Assembly (NCBI GenBank): GCA_018340375.1
Contig: JAFFJZ010000025.1
Span: forward strand, 3,239,501 to 3,303,500
Length of the DNA stretch: 64,000 bases
Source of the DNA: Gonatopus flavifemur
Taxonomy: Eukaryota > Arthropoda > Insecta > Hymenoptera > Dryinidae
Reading direction: 5' to 3'
Below the pieces are notes generated by a model. It was not told the DNA's origin and did no database searches. It saw only the letters and a program-made list of their open reading frames with translations. A program made the position numbers and the translations under genes. Below, piece by piece: positions 1 to 11,185 of the stretch; within the stretch, counting starts at the first letter, position 1, and each line of letters starts with the position of its first letter.

Positions 1-510
1 ATCCCCTGCGTTCCTATCTTTTCTGCATTTTTCTTCAACGCTACCTGATGATCATGGTAGGATTCAACGTACAGATGTATGGTACATCTACATCCTTCTT
101 GCTCTTTCTCCATCCACCTATGATTCTGTTGGGGAAATCTGATAGTGGTATTATTCAACGCAAGGACTTGTATATCAACTGCACTTCTGCTTTTTCTTCA
201 TTTTCCTATGCCGCTACCTAATGGCATTGATCATTGTGGTACGTAACAGAAAGATGTATGGTACATGTGCATCCTTCTTGCTTTTTCTTCATCTATCTGT
301 GATTCTATTGAAAGAATCTGATAATAGTGTACCTAATGCAAGGACCGGTGGTATATCCACTGCACTCCTGCCTTTTCTTCATTTTCCTTCTACGCCACCT
401 GATGATATTGATCGTGGTGGTAAGTAACATACAGATGTATAGTATACCTGCATCCTTCCTACTTTTTCTTGATCCACCTGTAATTTTACTCAAAGAATTT
501 ACTCACTGAA
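1..510. repeat. 180-bp tandem repeat, about three copies
   Basis: The phrase CATCCTTCTTGCT recurs at about 91, 270 and 451, which gives a period near 180 bp. The surrounding sequence (CTACCTGATG, ACAGATGTATGGTAC, TTTTCTTCATTTTCC) repeats with it. The array runs off the left edge of the window, so its full length is unknown. Copies differ by many substitutions and small indels. Short open frames inside are on both strands and follow the repeat, so I do not call them genes. Confidence 0.8.
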
Positions 511-615
511 AAAACTTTTTCACCTGGGTACTCAGGAATAAGGATATTGGACAATATATAATCCAGGGGCCAAAATATTGATGAAAAATCAACAGACGCT
601 CACGCGTTAAACGTA

Positions 616-1410
616 ATGGGTCTTCCTAATGTTGACGGTGTTTCTTCTTATTTGAATGCAGTAATGTAGTGTGTATTGTACTGTGCTTCTAAGACAAAAC
701 AATTACTTTCATCTGACCCCAATGACATCATAAATATTTCAATTGAGAACTACAATTCGCAAAAAAACCTTGATATCATAGCTTTAAAGCAGCTTGCAGG
801 TCCAAAATACTTGCATAATCACTCACAAGATGCAGGAGAATTCATCGCTTCTATTTGCGAAAATTCAATGGCTATTAAAAATTTAGTGGAGCACCAAATA
901 ACTACCATAACGGAATGTACGAAACGTGAATATACCGAAAATATTGTTGGTACAAATTGTGTTATACGTCTTGCGCTACCTTCAATTTCACACAAATCAT
1001 TTGAGTTTCAAGACATATTCAAGTTCAATTTTTCAACATAGAAAATTTTCGAAGATTCTTGTGACAATTGTGATAACTTGCATAAAACTAAAAAATCATC
1101 TATAACAGCGTCAGAACAATATGTAATTGTGCAATTGATGATATTCAATCACAATAATGTTGAAGCAACAAAGGTAGAAAATATAAACATTAAAGCAGTA
1201 CCAACTTCAAAAATTGTAATTGCACAACACTTTTATAAAGTTATAGCTGTTGTTTTTCATCAGGTTAAAAATATTTCTGAAGGTAATTTCACATGCATGT
1301 TACGAAGTAAAGGTACAAAGTGGATATTTATTCATGATCTGCAAGTTGAAGAGCGACATTGGCCACGTAATGCTAAAGACTCGTATATATATTTCTTCAA
1401 AAAGCAATAA
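616..1410 (+). pseudogene. Ubiquitin carboxyl-terminal hydrolase-like (C19/USP) pseudogene
   Basis: One reading frame runs from ATG 616 to TAA 1408-1410 and is broken by stops at 667-669 and 1039-1041. Its layout is that of a compact ubiquitin-specific protease. A Cys-box-like start (GLPN...SSYLNAVM) comes first, then a QDAGEF segment, a C-x2-C pair (SCDNC), and a C-terminal His-box region (EGNFTC, then W and HD, then SYIYFFKK). Active enzymes have Cys before Y-x-N and His in the GHYT motif. Here these are Ser (codon 646-648) and Asn, so two of the three catalytic residues are gone besides the stops. Whether it came from a host gene or was carried by a transposable element cannot be told from this window. 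About 265 aa would be short for a host USP catalytic domain. Confidence 0.72.
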
Positions 1411-1649
1411 TTTCGCTTCATCATAAAATTATAATTCAATTACTGTATTATTGTACAGTTTTGAAGAATATAGAATATCTTTATAATCCCATAACGAACC
1501 AAATATTCTTGAAGAATTTTTCGAATGATGTTGATGGATATTCACAGAATTCTGGAAAATGTCTGGTACAGTACTAGAAAATGTCTTCAATCTGATATCT
1601 TGAAGATATATCTTTCTGTTGCATGATAAATACTTGACATCTCTTTACC

Positions 1650-1906
1650 CAGATAGCAGAAGTTCCAAAAACTAGATCCCGTTGAATCCTTCTGGATCCA
1701 CAAAATGAATCACTGAAATGTCAGTAGAATGGAGTTCTTGGAGAATTCAAATCGCCTTTTGTCATACTATATACAGTACAATATACAGTATGACAAAAAG
1801 CGATTTGAATTCTCCAAGGACTCTATTCTGCTGACATTTCAGTAGTTCGTTTTGTGGTTACGAAAGAATTCAATGAGATCTAATTTTTGTAACTTTTGCT
1901 ATCTGC
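1650..1906. repeat. Foldback MITE, 257 bp
   Basis: The left end CAGATAGCAGAAGTT is the inverted match of the right end AACTTTTGCTATCTG. The arms meet around a small spacer near 1785, where GTCATAC...GTATGAC pairs. The whole element is one long imperfect hairpin with no coding capacity. I see no clear target-site duplication. Confidence 0.78.
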
Positions 1907-1910
1907 TACT

Positions 1911-2655
1911 TCTCACAATGATTCAAAAGAGTGACCGAAAAATGTTTGCTGGAAAGCTATTTTTACCTTCATGCTAAACAGTACAAATCCTATCTTGCAA
2001 AAAAAATTTCTGTTGGATACCTTGAATATATTATTGTACACAAGTTTCCTCTGTCTGTAAGATCTATGTTGTTTCGGTTTTCTCACAATGATTCCTCGGA
2101 AACACTGGAAATTTCCGCACAAGACATGTTCAGCACAATATCGTGGGCTGTTTTGAGCGGCGTGAGCCACTTTGAGCGCTGTGAACTGCTTTGAGCGCTT
2201 TGAGCTGCTTTGGGCGCCAACTTATCAGTTAAGGAAAATTTAGTTTTCGGAATTCTTCACACGTATATTTGTTTATGGGAATTCGCTTTTCTTCCCTTCT
2301 TTTCTTCATTCTTTATTTCGATAATGTATTGCCGTCCAATGATGAGATGACTGATGGGAATCCAAGTGGATTTTCATATCACATAAGTTCCATATCACAT
2401 AAGTCCATATTTCCTTCATTCCTACGATTGCCATAAACCCGACAGGGGTATTTCATTTTTATTTGGGTTCAGGTGGAAGCATATTCAGAAAAAGAAGTGA
2501 GATCCCCTGAAGAAAACTCCAAAAAAGTAAAAAAATAACGCCAAGCACATGAAAATCCCAAAAACAAAGAATACAAAAATCTAAAAACACATTCTAAAGG
2601 AAAATTTCACTGCATTCAGAATTTCGAGGGGATATCAAAGGATATGCTCCATTTG
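1911..2655. other. No gene seen
   Basis: AT-rich sequence. The only structure is a short run built on CTTTGAGCGC (2165-2215) and a doubled ATCACATAAG at about 2378-2400. Overlapping open frames on both strands at 1913-2194 look like chance. Confidence 0.5.
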
Positions 2656-3668
2656 AAAAAAAAAAAGATATGAAATCAATATGAGCGACCAAGTACATTA
2701 GTTATCCAAAGGATATGTGAAAGATTTTTAGTATATTGTAACTTCAGTTCGTTTGAACTGTATTGAAGGTAATTTATGATTTTCAAAAAAGCATTATTGT
2801 ATTCAAAAAATAAATAAAACAAGCGTATCGTTCTGCCCGTATATAGATACCAAAAAGTTAAAAAAATGTAGAATTCCACAAAACATACAAACGTCTCACA
2901 AAAACCCCTAAAAACTCCAACACAGTAAAAAATAACGTCAAATCCCAAAAACCATACCAACGTTTTACAATAACACTCGAAAAAAAATCCTCGAAAAACA
3001 TACTTCACTCTTTCCGGAAGATTACTTGATATAACAAATATACCATTAAAACAAAAGATGTGAAAGGCAACCCTGTTTCGGAATTCGCATAAACCAGGAA
3101 CACTTGGCGTGGCCGATGATAGAAGTTTTTAGCCTTCATTACATACAAATGAATTTCTATAGAACATGAAACCAGAAATTTAAATGATATAATTTCATAA
3201 AATCTCCTTCGGCCACGCCAAGTGTTTTTGGTTGATGTAAATTCCGAAACAGGGTTGCCTTTCACATCTTTTCTTTCAATGGTATATTTGTTATATCAAG
3301 TAATCTTCCGGAAAGAGTGAAGTATTTTTTTCAAGGATTTTTTTTCAAGTGTTATTGCAAAACGTTTGTATGGTTTTTGGGATTTGACGTTATTTTTTAC
3401 TGTGTTGGAGTTTTTAGGGGTTTTTGTGAGACATTTATGTTTTGTGGAATTCTACTTTTTTTTCACTATTTCGTATCTATATACGGGCAGAACGATACGC
3501 TTGTTTTATTTATTTTTTTAATACAATAATGCTTTTTCGAAAATCATAAATTACCTCCAATACAGTTCAAACAAACTGAAGTTACAATATACCAAAAATC
3601 TTTCACATATCCTTTGGATAACCAATGTACTTGGTCGCTCATATTGATTTCATATCTTTTTTTTTCAA
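2656..3668. repeat. 1-kb foldback element with arms of about 455 bp
   Basis: AAGATATGAAATCAATATGA at the left is matched in reverse complement by TCATATTGATTTCATATCTT at the right (about 3642-3661). Pairing continues inward to the GCCACGCCAAGTG-like core at about 3105 and 3213, leaving a loop near 100 bp. The mirrored open frames in the two arms encode near-identical F/Y/C-rich strings only because the arms are inverted copies, so they are not genes. Confidence 0.85.
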
Positions 3669-4632
3669 TCATGTTTGATAATCACCTAATTCTTTTCTTT
3701 CTCTGTACAATTAATTCCGATTGACAAAAATATTTATCTGGCATTGACATTATCACTATTCTTACAATTGATAAATAAACCTCAATCGATTTCAATTGCA
3801 ATATAGTTCTGCTGTTCATTCATATTTACCGGGAAACAAATATTCTCAACGGTATAGAAATACATTCTTATATGGAATATTGATGTATAAAAATTCCAAA
3901 TGACACAAGAAATTTTAAAACATCCTTTACCGCTTATGTTCGCTAGAAAACTTCTGACAAGACTGGATATGATTTTGACCGGAATCTGACAGGGTTCTGT
4001 TTAGCTTTGTCTGGTACTTTCGTGAGTCTCTCGACTGATGTACAAACCCAATAATCCCAGATAGAACCAGGCAGATCCAGGTCAAAATGCTGTCTGGTTC
4101 TGTCAGACGTTTTGAACAGGGGAACGAACGTAATATTATCCACACTGTTTCTTCAAGTGAGTGAATTGATTAACTGGATTCATACTCACTTTGTACAATG
4201 AGAATACAAATTCGCTCCAGAATCAAATCTTTAAATTCTTACGCATTCAATGAATTGAATCTTGAAAAAATGGGATTCTTTTTCCGGGTGAACAAAAATT
4301 CTGTTAAAATCTTTGAAGAACTCTGAGCAACTTCCACTTACTAAACTCCTTCTTTTACTGAAAATTTCTCTGAACATTGCTCAAAATCTCTGAATTTTTT
4401 TCGGAAATCACTGAATTTCTACAAAACTGTAAAATTGAAATCTTCTAAAAATTTGTTTACTGCAAATATTCGAAAAATTCAAATATTTTACGGAGAGTTT
4501 CTTCAGTAGGGTAGCCAGAGGCTGCATGTTCTTATTGTTTTTATATTCTTGTGAAAACAGAAGTTGTGATCGGAGATGTAATGTTTGAATTTTTTCTCTG
4601 AATACTTTCTTCCCAATCACTCATCAAGCTTA
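3669..4632. other. Non-coding stretch with a weak inverted repeat
   Basis: Around 3955-4120 the words ATTTTGACC, ATCTG and GGTTCTG recur in inverted orientation, suggesting a decayed foldback. I see nothing else. Confidence 0.4.
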
Positions 4633-5606
4633 TGAGGTGCCGGGAAGAATGAATCGCTTAGCGTTCGGAACGTATCACAAATTTGATCCAAACGGTCCCG
4701 TCGGAGATCGAAAAAAAAGGCGGAATTTTGAAAATTAAAAAATACTAGGTCATAGAGCTTGAAAAAACAAGGTCAGTGTCCCTCCACCATTTTTTTCTAG
4801 GATGGATAGTTTTCGAGAAAAAAAAAGTACACATTTTTTCATACCAAAAATCAGTGTTTTCCAACATTAAACTCGTTAGATCTCATTCATTTTTCGGCGA
4901 ATCGGAATAAAACTCACAGATTCTGATTTGTGAGACTTCACCAAAGACGACAATGTCGACAAAATTCGTAAAAATTAATAATAAATTAATTAATTTTTTA
5001 TTCGAAGTAAAAATCACGTGTTTTATGCTTTGCATTAAAAAAGTGTCGGGGGAAGTATGAGCTACAAAAAACTTCCAGCGACAAAGTTGTTCGCCAAGGT
5101 ATGGACACACTTTTTGGAAAGTTCCAGATCGATTGGATTATTAGTTTGCAAAATACAGGGATTTATTTATTAGCGCGCAATGGAAATCTATCACGATTAT
5201 GCGTCTTTTACCGGGTGACTATCAGGGTCCGTAGGCAAAATTGTATTCACTCACTTTTTCAACTTCAGATGTTTTTTTGGGTCGGAGAATTCGAATATCC
5301 AACTATTTTCACGAGATTTTATTCCCTTCATCCATGTTTTTGTTATGAAAAATTTGATTGAAGTTAATGTTGGAAAACATTGATTTTTGAAATTAAAAAA
5401 TGTGTAGTTTTTATTTTTTTTCTCGAAAACTATTCATCCTAGAAAAAAATGGTAGTGGGACACTGACCTTGTTTTTTCAAGCTCTATGACCTAGTATTTT
5501 CCAATTTTCAAAATTCCGACTTTTTTTTCGACCTCCGACGAGACCGTTTGGACCAAATTTGTGATGCGTTCCGAGCGCTAAGCGAGTTATTCTTCCCGGC
5601 ACCTCA
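4633..5606. repeat. Foldback element with TA target duplication
   Basis: The ends are TGAGGTGCCGGGAAGAA and its inverted match TTCTTCCCGGCACCTCA, flanked by TA on both sides (4631-4632 and 5607-5608). Arms of about 240 bp (to about 4870, and from about 5365) pair with scattered mismatches. The 490-bp centre holds nothing I recognise. The TA duplication suggests movement by a Tc1/mariner-type enzyme. Confidence 0.82.
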
Positions 5607-5869
5607 TATTACATCACAGATTATTTTATATTTCATCTCAATATCCATAAATAATATCCATATGATACAGCCTATTGTCAGGAGTAATAGATGTAGCATT
5701 AATAAAGCAGGAAGTGGAAAGGAGAAGTAGGATAATTACCATATACATACAGAAATTGTAAATACATCCACTACCATTACAATGCATAATCATAAGTGAA
5801 ATAGCATTCTAATTTGAAAACTACCCGAAAAAAAGATCAGTTTGGATACCGTTTCAACTCTTAAGCGCA

Positions 5870-6070
5870 CACTGAGAAACATGCAACGTGGTTACAGGAA
5901 CTATGTTCGCATGGTCGAAGATTCACAGTTGCAGTGACGTGAAATTTGGTTATGATGACGAGAAAAACAAGACAGAATCACACGAATGTAGTTGTCGCAA
6001 CTACATAAGAAAGTCAAGGCAAGAATCAACTACGTGCTATGGTTGTGCCGACCAGATTTTTCTCTGAGTG
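5870..6070. repeat. MITE with CACTGAGAAA-type ends
   Basis: The left end CACTGAGAAACATG and the right end TTTTTCTCTGAGTG are inverted versions of one another. Inside, GTGGTTACAGG pairs loosely with the CTATGGTTGTG region. It is about 200 bp with no ORF. Similar CAC-N-GAGAAA ends occur on several other foldbacks in this window (12.06, 22.99, 39.5 and 40.9 kb). Confidence 0.6.
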
Positions 6071-6461
6071 CATATGGAACTAAGCATGCTGCTAGCAGCA
6101 AGCATGAGAGCAAAAACGATAAACAAGAAGAGCAATAAGGAGAACCTGTCATTGTTTCTTTCCTCTCTTATGTTTGCTGCTGCTGCATGCTGCTCATGGA
6201 CAGGCTCCTTAACTCTCTTAGCCAACATTCTAGCTGCTATTCTGGTACAAAAAAGGTGCAAGAGAGACATTCTAGACAATATTGAGACTCACTGTCGCGC
6301 AAGAGACATGCCGAAAATGATTTGTTCTAATAAATATTTTGAGATTATTGAAGGATGTTGAAGAAATATCACATGAAAGCTCGAAGGAGTGCCGCAGAAA
6401 GAATTTTGTTGTATTATGTGAAATGATTCATTTTAGAGGAAGAAAATAATTTGACACTTAC

Positions 6462-6727
6462 TCGTGATTCAGAAAGTTGAAAATTATCAATCTTCTGCTC
6501 CCAGTCAACATCTTTATTTATTTGGTCTTGTAGACGTTTGATCTCATCTTCTATGTTGACAATTCTCCGTTTAGCTCTTTGCAATGCTTGGAATTGGACA
6601 CGTTGAACTTTTCTTAATATATTCATTTTACGTTTTTCAGATGGACTCATTATAATTCGAACTTTGGATGGATCTTTCGACTTTTTCAGTTTGTTTCGGT
6701 AATGAGCGTTGAGCGTATGTTCGAGTC
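6462..6727 (-). CDS. Lys/Arg-rich coiled-coil exon, probable part of the THAP-domain locus
   Basis: The minus strand is open here with LEHTLNAHY, KKLKKSKD-like and then RAKRRIVNIEDEIKRLQDQI. This is a basic, heptad-like coil of the kind that follows the THAP finger in THAP proteins and P-type transposases. The 3' edge is a good donor (CGA then GTAAGTG). The 5' edge could be the acceptor at CATGTTACAG or one 34 bp upstream. Neither phase matches the exon at 9080-9229, so an exon is missing or the locus is decayed. Mariner copy A lies immediately upstream. Confidence 0.5.
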
Positions 6728-6841
6728 TGTAACATGCGGGACAAATTTGCCACGAAAATATCTGAATAGGACATAAGTTGTGTCGCCATTTTTTAGTCCA
6801 ATCTTGAACGGCACATGCAGGACGAATTTTATATGTAAATA

Positions 6842-8830
6842 CAGGGTGGGGCATTTAAAGTGTCGCGGGCGTTTTTTCCAAAAATAAAGTGAGATACGAG
6901 AACATTTTTCGGACAAAAGTTGTAGGGTACCGAGGGGGACATCCGATGGTGGCCTTGGCTTTGACCTCAAATCTCATCTTCAAGGGCATTCTGAGATCAA
7001 CTCTTGTTTTTTAAATAGCATCTCATATTTTTTACTGCAGGTTTGGATTCTAGGTCAAAAACCAAGAAACTTTTGTCTGAACCATTTTCCTGAAATCCGC
7101 AAAAATGGCGCTCTAATCGATATTGTTCCATTTTGAATCTGACATTCGAATAACTCGAAAACGAAGGGTCTTGCAAAAGAATGTTTCGTACAAAAGTTGT
7201 CAATACACAACACATTTCAATGGTCTACATTACCACCATTCAGAGCTCACGCGATGTAAACAAACGACGGGGTTCAGTGAAAATTCACGATTTTGAAAGT
7301 CAGTTTGTCAGTTACATTTGATTATTACTTGGTTTATGACAAATTGAGAATCATGGATATCCGATACACGGTTTCTGAAAAGATTGATATGATCTACATT
7401 TACGGTGAAGTGCATAAGAACCCCAGACAAGCATATGACTTGTATGCAGAACGATTTCCTGAAAGAACAACGCCATCCATTAGGTATTTTCAACGCATTA
7501 CAAAATTATTCTCAGAAACGGGAAGTGTTACAAGGGAAAAACGACATCGAATGAGAACTGTTAGCGGAGAAAATGCGGAAGTCAATGTACTAGCTGCAGT
7601 AACCAATAATCCACACGTGAGCTCTCGTGAAATTGAACTCCATTCGGAAATTTCTCGAAGAAGTGTTCTTCGAATACTGAAACGTCACAAATTCCATCCG
7701 TATCACATTTGTTTGCATCAAGACCTTCACGGTGATGATTTCGAAAATCGTGTACAGTTTTGTCGATGGGGTCTAGCGCAAATGCACAATAACAACTTCA
7801 TCAACATATTATTTTCTGATGAGTCGACGTTCACCAATCATGGTCAAGTAAATCGACATAATATGCATTACTGGGCGACAGAAAATCCAAGATGGTTACG
7901 TCAAGTAGAGCATCAAAGACAATGGGCTGTGAATGTTTGGTGTGGTATTTTTCGATCTCGAGTAATTGGACCTTCATTGCAGATACGCTAAATGGAGAGA
8001 AGTACAGACATTTCTTAGATCAAGTACTTCCAACATTACTTGAAGACATACCTATTCAGGAACGATTGAATATGTGGTATCAACACGATGGTTGTCCATC
8101 CCATTATGCAGTCACAGCTCGAGAAATATTGGACAGAGATTATCCTGGACGATGGATAGGACGTCGTGGACCAGATTTTTTTTTATGGGGATACATAAAA
8201 GATACAGCTTATCAACAAGCACCGACTACACCTGAGAATATGCGTCAACGAATCATCAATGCATGTGCGAGCATCAATGAAGATATTTTAGCACGAGTTC
8301 AGCAATCTTTCGTAAAACGTTTTGAAATGTGTATTGAAGTCGAAGGCCATCATCTTGAGCATCTACTGCATTAAAATTATCCAAGTGATGTAGACGATTG
8401 AAATGTGTTGTGTTTTGTCTGTTATACCCCATCACCTCCGTTTCAGTTCAAGGGGTCCCCCTTGGAATCAGACAACTTCTGTCCGAAACATTCTCCTCCA
8501 AGACCCTTCGTTTTCGAGTTATTCTAATGTCAGATTCAGTATGGAACAATATCGATTAGAGCGCCATCTTTGCGGATTTCAGGAAAATGGTTCCGACAAA
8601 AGTTTCTTGGTTTTTGACCTAGAATCCAAATCTGCAGTAAAAAATATGAGATGCTATTTAAAAAACACGGGTTGACCTCAGAATGCCCTTGAAGATGAGA
8701 TTTGAGGTCAAAGCCAAGGCCACCATCGGATGTCCCCCTCGATACCCTACAATTTTTGTCCGAAAAATTTTCTCGTATCTCATTTTATTTTTGGAAAAAA
8801 CGCCCGCGACACTTTAAATGCCCCACCCTG
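6842..8830 (+). mobile_element. mariner-like element copy A (DD41D-type, long TIRs)
   Basis: The ends CAGGGTGGGGCATTT and AAATGCCCCACCCTG are perfect inverts, flanked by TA at 6840-6841 and 8831-8832. Inverted repeats extend several hundred bases inward on each side of the transposase frame. The 3' repeat carries an extra block of about 60 bp next to the ORF. Two near-identical copies lie at 18941-20933 and 45122-47114. This copy sits between exons of the minus-strand THAP locus. Its ORF is frameshifted. Confidence 0.95.
7353..8374 (+). pseudogene. mariner transposase, copy A (frameshifted)
   Basis: The start is the ATG at 7353 (MDIRYTVSEK), matching the intact copy C. The N-terminal part is the helix-turn-helix type seen in DD41D/rosa-like mariners (NPRQAYDLYAERFPERTTPS). 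First catalytic Asp in FSDESTF, second in YQHDGCPSHY, third in PDFFLWGY. A four-base deletion near 7970, relative to copies B and C, shifts the frame after VIGP and causes the stop at 7991. The rest of the protein is open in another frame to 8374. Like its siblings it lacks the segment normally found between WIGRxGP and DFFLWG. Confidence 0.9.
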
Positions 8831-9079
8831 TATAGATGGACCGCCGCAACATATTTTCATGTCGTGTAAAATATTTGTTACAGACATGGATTCCAAGAAA
8901 CATTCTCCATATATCAGTGATTAATATGTTGAATGAAAAAAATTGCCACTGAATAATTACAGTTGAGTCACAGTAAAGATTGTGTCATAATATAATGATC
9001 TTTTTATCACTCTTATAAATCAAAAACTCTCATTTAAATATAATTCCAAACATGTGAATACCATTGTAAATGTACTTAC

Positions 9080-9229
9080 CACTGACAGTATCAATGAATG
9101 AATCATCTTTCTCTTCAAGGTCACATTCCATAGTCGAATCATTATTTACATCAATATGTAACGGATTACACTCGATTCTCGATCCTTTTATTCCTACAAT
9201 TTTGGGACCAGAGTCACTCGAGTCTTTTA
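9080..9229 (-). CDS. Putative acidic exon of the THAP-domain locus
   Basis: Minus strand: acceptor TCTTTTTCAG, 150 nt open in one frame (KDSSDSGPKIVG ... STMECDLEEKDDSF), then a consensus donor GTAAGTAC. Both edges are phase 1, so the exon is symmetrical. Composition is acidic and low-complexity, as is usual between a THAP finger and its coiled coil. No domain is recognised. Plus-strand sequence at about 10085-10200 resembles this exon in the opposite orientation. Confidence 0.45.
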
Positions 9230-10083
9230 CTGAAAAAGACTACGCCCACCACGCGTCATGATTGGCTCTTATTTCCAACTCTTCCCATGAGATGTTTTTT
9301 AAACAAATGAATTCAGAATTTTTTTTGGATTACATGCGATAGCTTCAATCTAGAGAATGTCATTGAATAAGGTTATTTAATATGTGTGAGATATTTTAAT
9401 GAGAACAATGAGTGTTCCCGGAATTAGGAATTATGTAGGAAATTATTTACCTGGCTTTCAAGTCAAGAAAATCTCCCAAAAGAAATCTTTAATTTCCTAT
9501 CTGCGATAGACAAGTTTATAGAAAGCGTTGCGTTGCTTGAAAACATTGAAAATACTAGATGAATATTTTTGTAGAACTATCTGGAATTAGTATTATTCAA
9601 ATAAAATACACACATGAAGACAAAACTGTGATACGAGAGGCTGTCATAAAATTAAAGTGTTGTATTACATGCGTAATTATTTTTCATAAACCTAAAAAAT
9701 AATGAGATATAAAATAGATATTACATTAGAAATGAACTTGATGTGGTAATATGCTCGTAATTCATAATGTTCATTCAATTCATGTTCAACAAAGATTCCT
9801 GTGATTGGAAATTATGGGTTTGTTTTATACTGTTGCAACTTTGATACAGCCTTGCTGTACCTTTGGAACTTTGCTGTTTCAAACCTCCGTTAGATCTCTC
9901 ATCATTCAAAAACCTTTATGATTCATAAACTCAATGGTTCAGAAACATTTTGATCCCTGTAAGTTAACCAGTTTCGACTATGATTCGAGTTCAGTTTGTT
10001 TCGTGTTTTGTTCAAAAGAGGTGGGGTTATGTTAGAAATAATTGGTCGAGCGAACAGCAACGTGGGGGTTTAAGGGGCTGTGC
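9230..10083. other. No gene seen (intron or intergenic)
   Basis: AT-rich DNA between the putative exon at 9080-9229 and exon 3 of the THAP gene. I find no domain-like frame, tandem array or convincing inverted repeat. Confidence 0.4.
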
Positions 10084-11185
10084 CTAAAGTAAAAGGTTCG
10101 AGAGAATTGCAGTGAAAGGTCCGATTGAGTAAAAGATTCGGGTGTGAAAGATCCGAGAGTCGAGTGTATTGATTTCATTGCATATGTCAGATTCAAAACC
10201 ATCCTTTTCGACAGTATTAGAACTTTGCAATTCATTGATTGTTTGCTGGTGAGGATCACTAGCATCTCTAATCCTTCCTGTATGAACATAATTACAATAT
10301 TTTGAGCATACATTTTTTACAAGTATTGTCGAGTTCAAATTGGCCAATTCAATTCATGATCTCCAGGTTCGAAAACGCTAGGAATTGATGTGCATCTTAT
10401 TCTAATGAGAATTCCATGCGATCAAACCTAAGGAATCAAGGAATAATATAATCGATTGCACAATCCAAACAGCACAGAGTTCCTCAATAGATTCTTGAAA
10501 CATTCTTCAAGAGATTTAGCCTTCAAATAAACTTTTTCGAGAATTCTCCACAAACTCTGTGCTATACCTGGGAAGTCATATAAATCTAATATTTTGTGTT
10601 GGAGATCTAGGTTTCTTATAACTACACACTGTTGTTGGAAAATTGAATTAAAGGTACACGAATTCATGTCTGCAACAACAATCATCAAAGTTATGGGTCC
10701 ATAGTTGTAAATAAGATGCATTTGAGTTGCGAATATATTTTATCAATTCTCATTACCTGTAAATGGATAGATATTTTCTTTTTGCACAATGCTAGGAGCA
10801 AAAATTGAAGGTACGGCACCCTTATTCAGTCTCGGATGCTGTAGCACTTCCTGAGAAATGGATGGAATTATAAAAAGACAATGTTTTCTTCTCATATAAG
10901 TGCCTTGAGTAATTCATTAACATGATGAAATATCATTCTAAGACATATTTACTTCAGAAAACTTACCTCAGCGATAATCTTTCCACTGGGATCATATACA
11001 ATATTTGCCATTTTGATGTCCTCTGGACGGAAATGCTTCTCACATATGAAGCTATTTTTGCTTATATAGTTATCGTTTATTGAAACTATATTAAACCATT
11101 CTTCAAATGAATTCTTGTCCTTTGGAGCTCGGAATAGCGAAACATTTTCAAAATCGCATTCGACGATGCAACATTTATAGACCAT
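10084..11185 (-). CDS. THAP zinc-finger protein, three spliced exons
   Basis: Exons 11185-10967, 10850-10757 and 10277-10084 join in phase through consensus sites (GAG/GTAAGT; TTTCTCAG; ACAG/GTAATG; CATACAG) and give a 168-aa protein. The first 90 residues form a complete THAP domain: Cys5/Cys6 with Cys10, Trp30, the Cys48-x2-His51-Phe pair, and the closing AVPSIF at 85-90. THAP domains bind DNA through this C2CH zinc site, so a sequence-specific nuclear role is likely. The tail after residue 105 is Ser/Asn-rich, and its last 30 residues come from a short repeated stretch, so the real transcript may splice earlier and continue to the exons at 9.1 and 6.5 kb. It could be a host gene or the front end of a P-type element whose catalytic part is not in the window. 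Confidence 0.7.

Noticed and set aside
2676..3529. Open frames on both strands encoding near-identical Phe/Tyr/Cys-rich peptides
   Set aside because: They lie in the two arms of one foldback and mirror each other. There is no domain and no independent support.
6095..6220. CTGCTGCTGCATGCTGCT-type run, possible coding Ala/Leu repeat
   Set aside because: Trinucleotide-like repeat with open frames on both strands and no splice or domain support.
6686..7215. Recurrent 70-90-codon frames at the mariner ends (such as a peptide containing FQENGSDKSF)
   Set aside because: They occur in every TIR copy of the three mariners and run through non-coding inverted repeats, so they are not genes.
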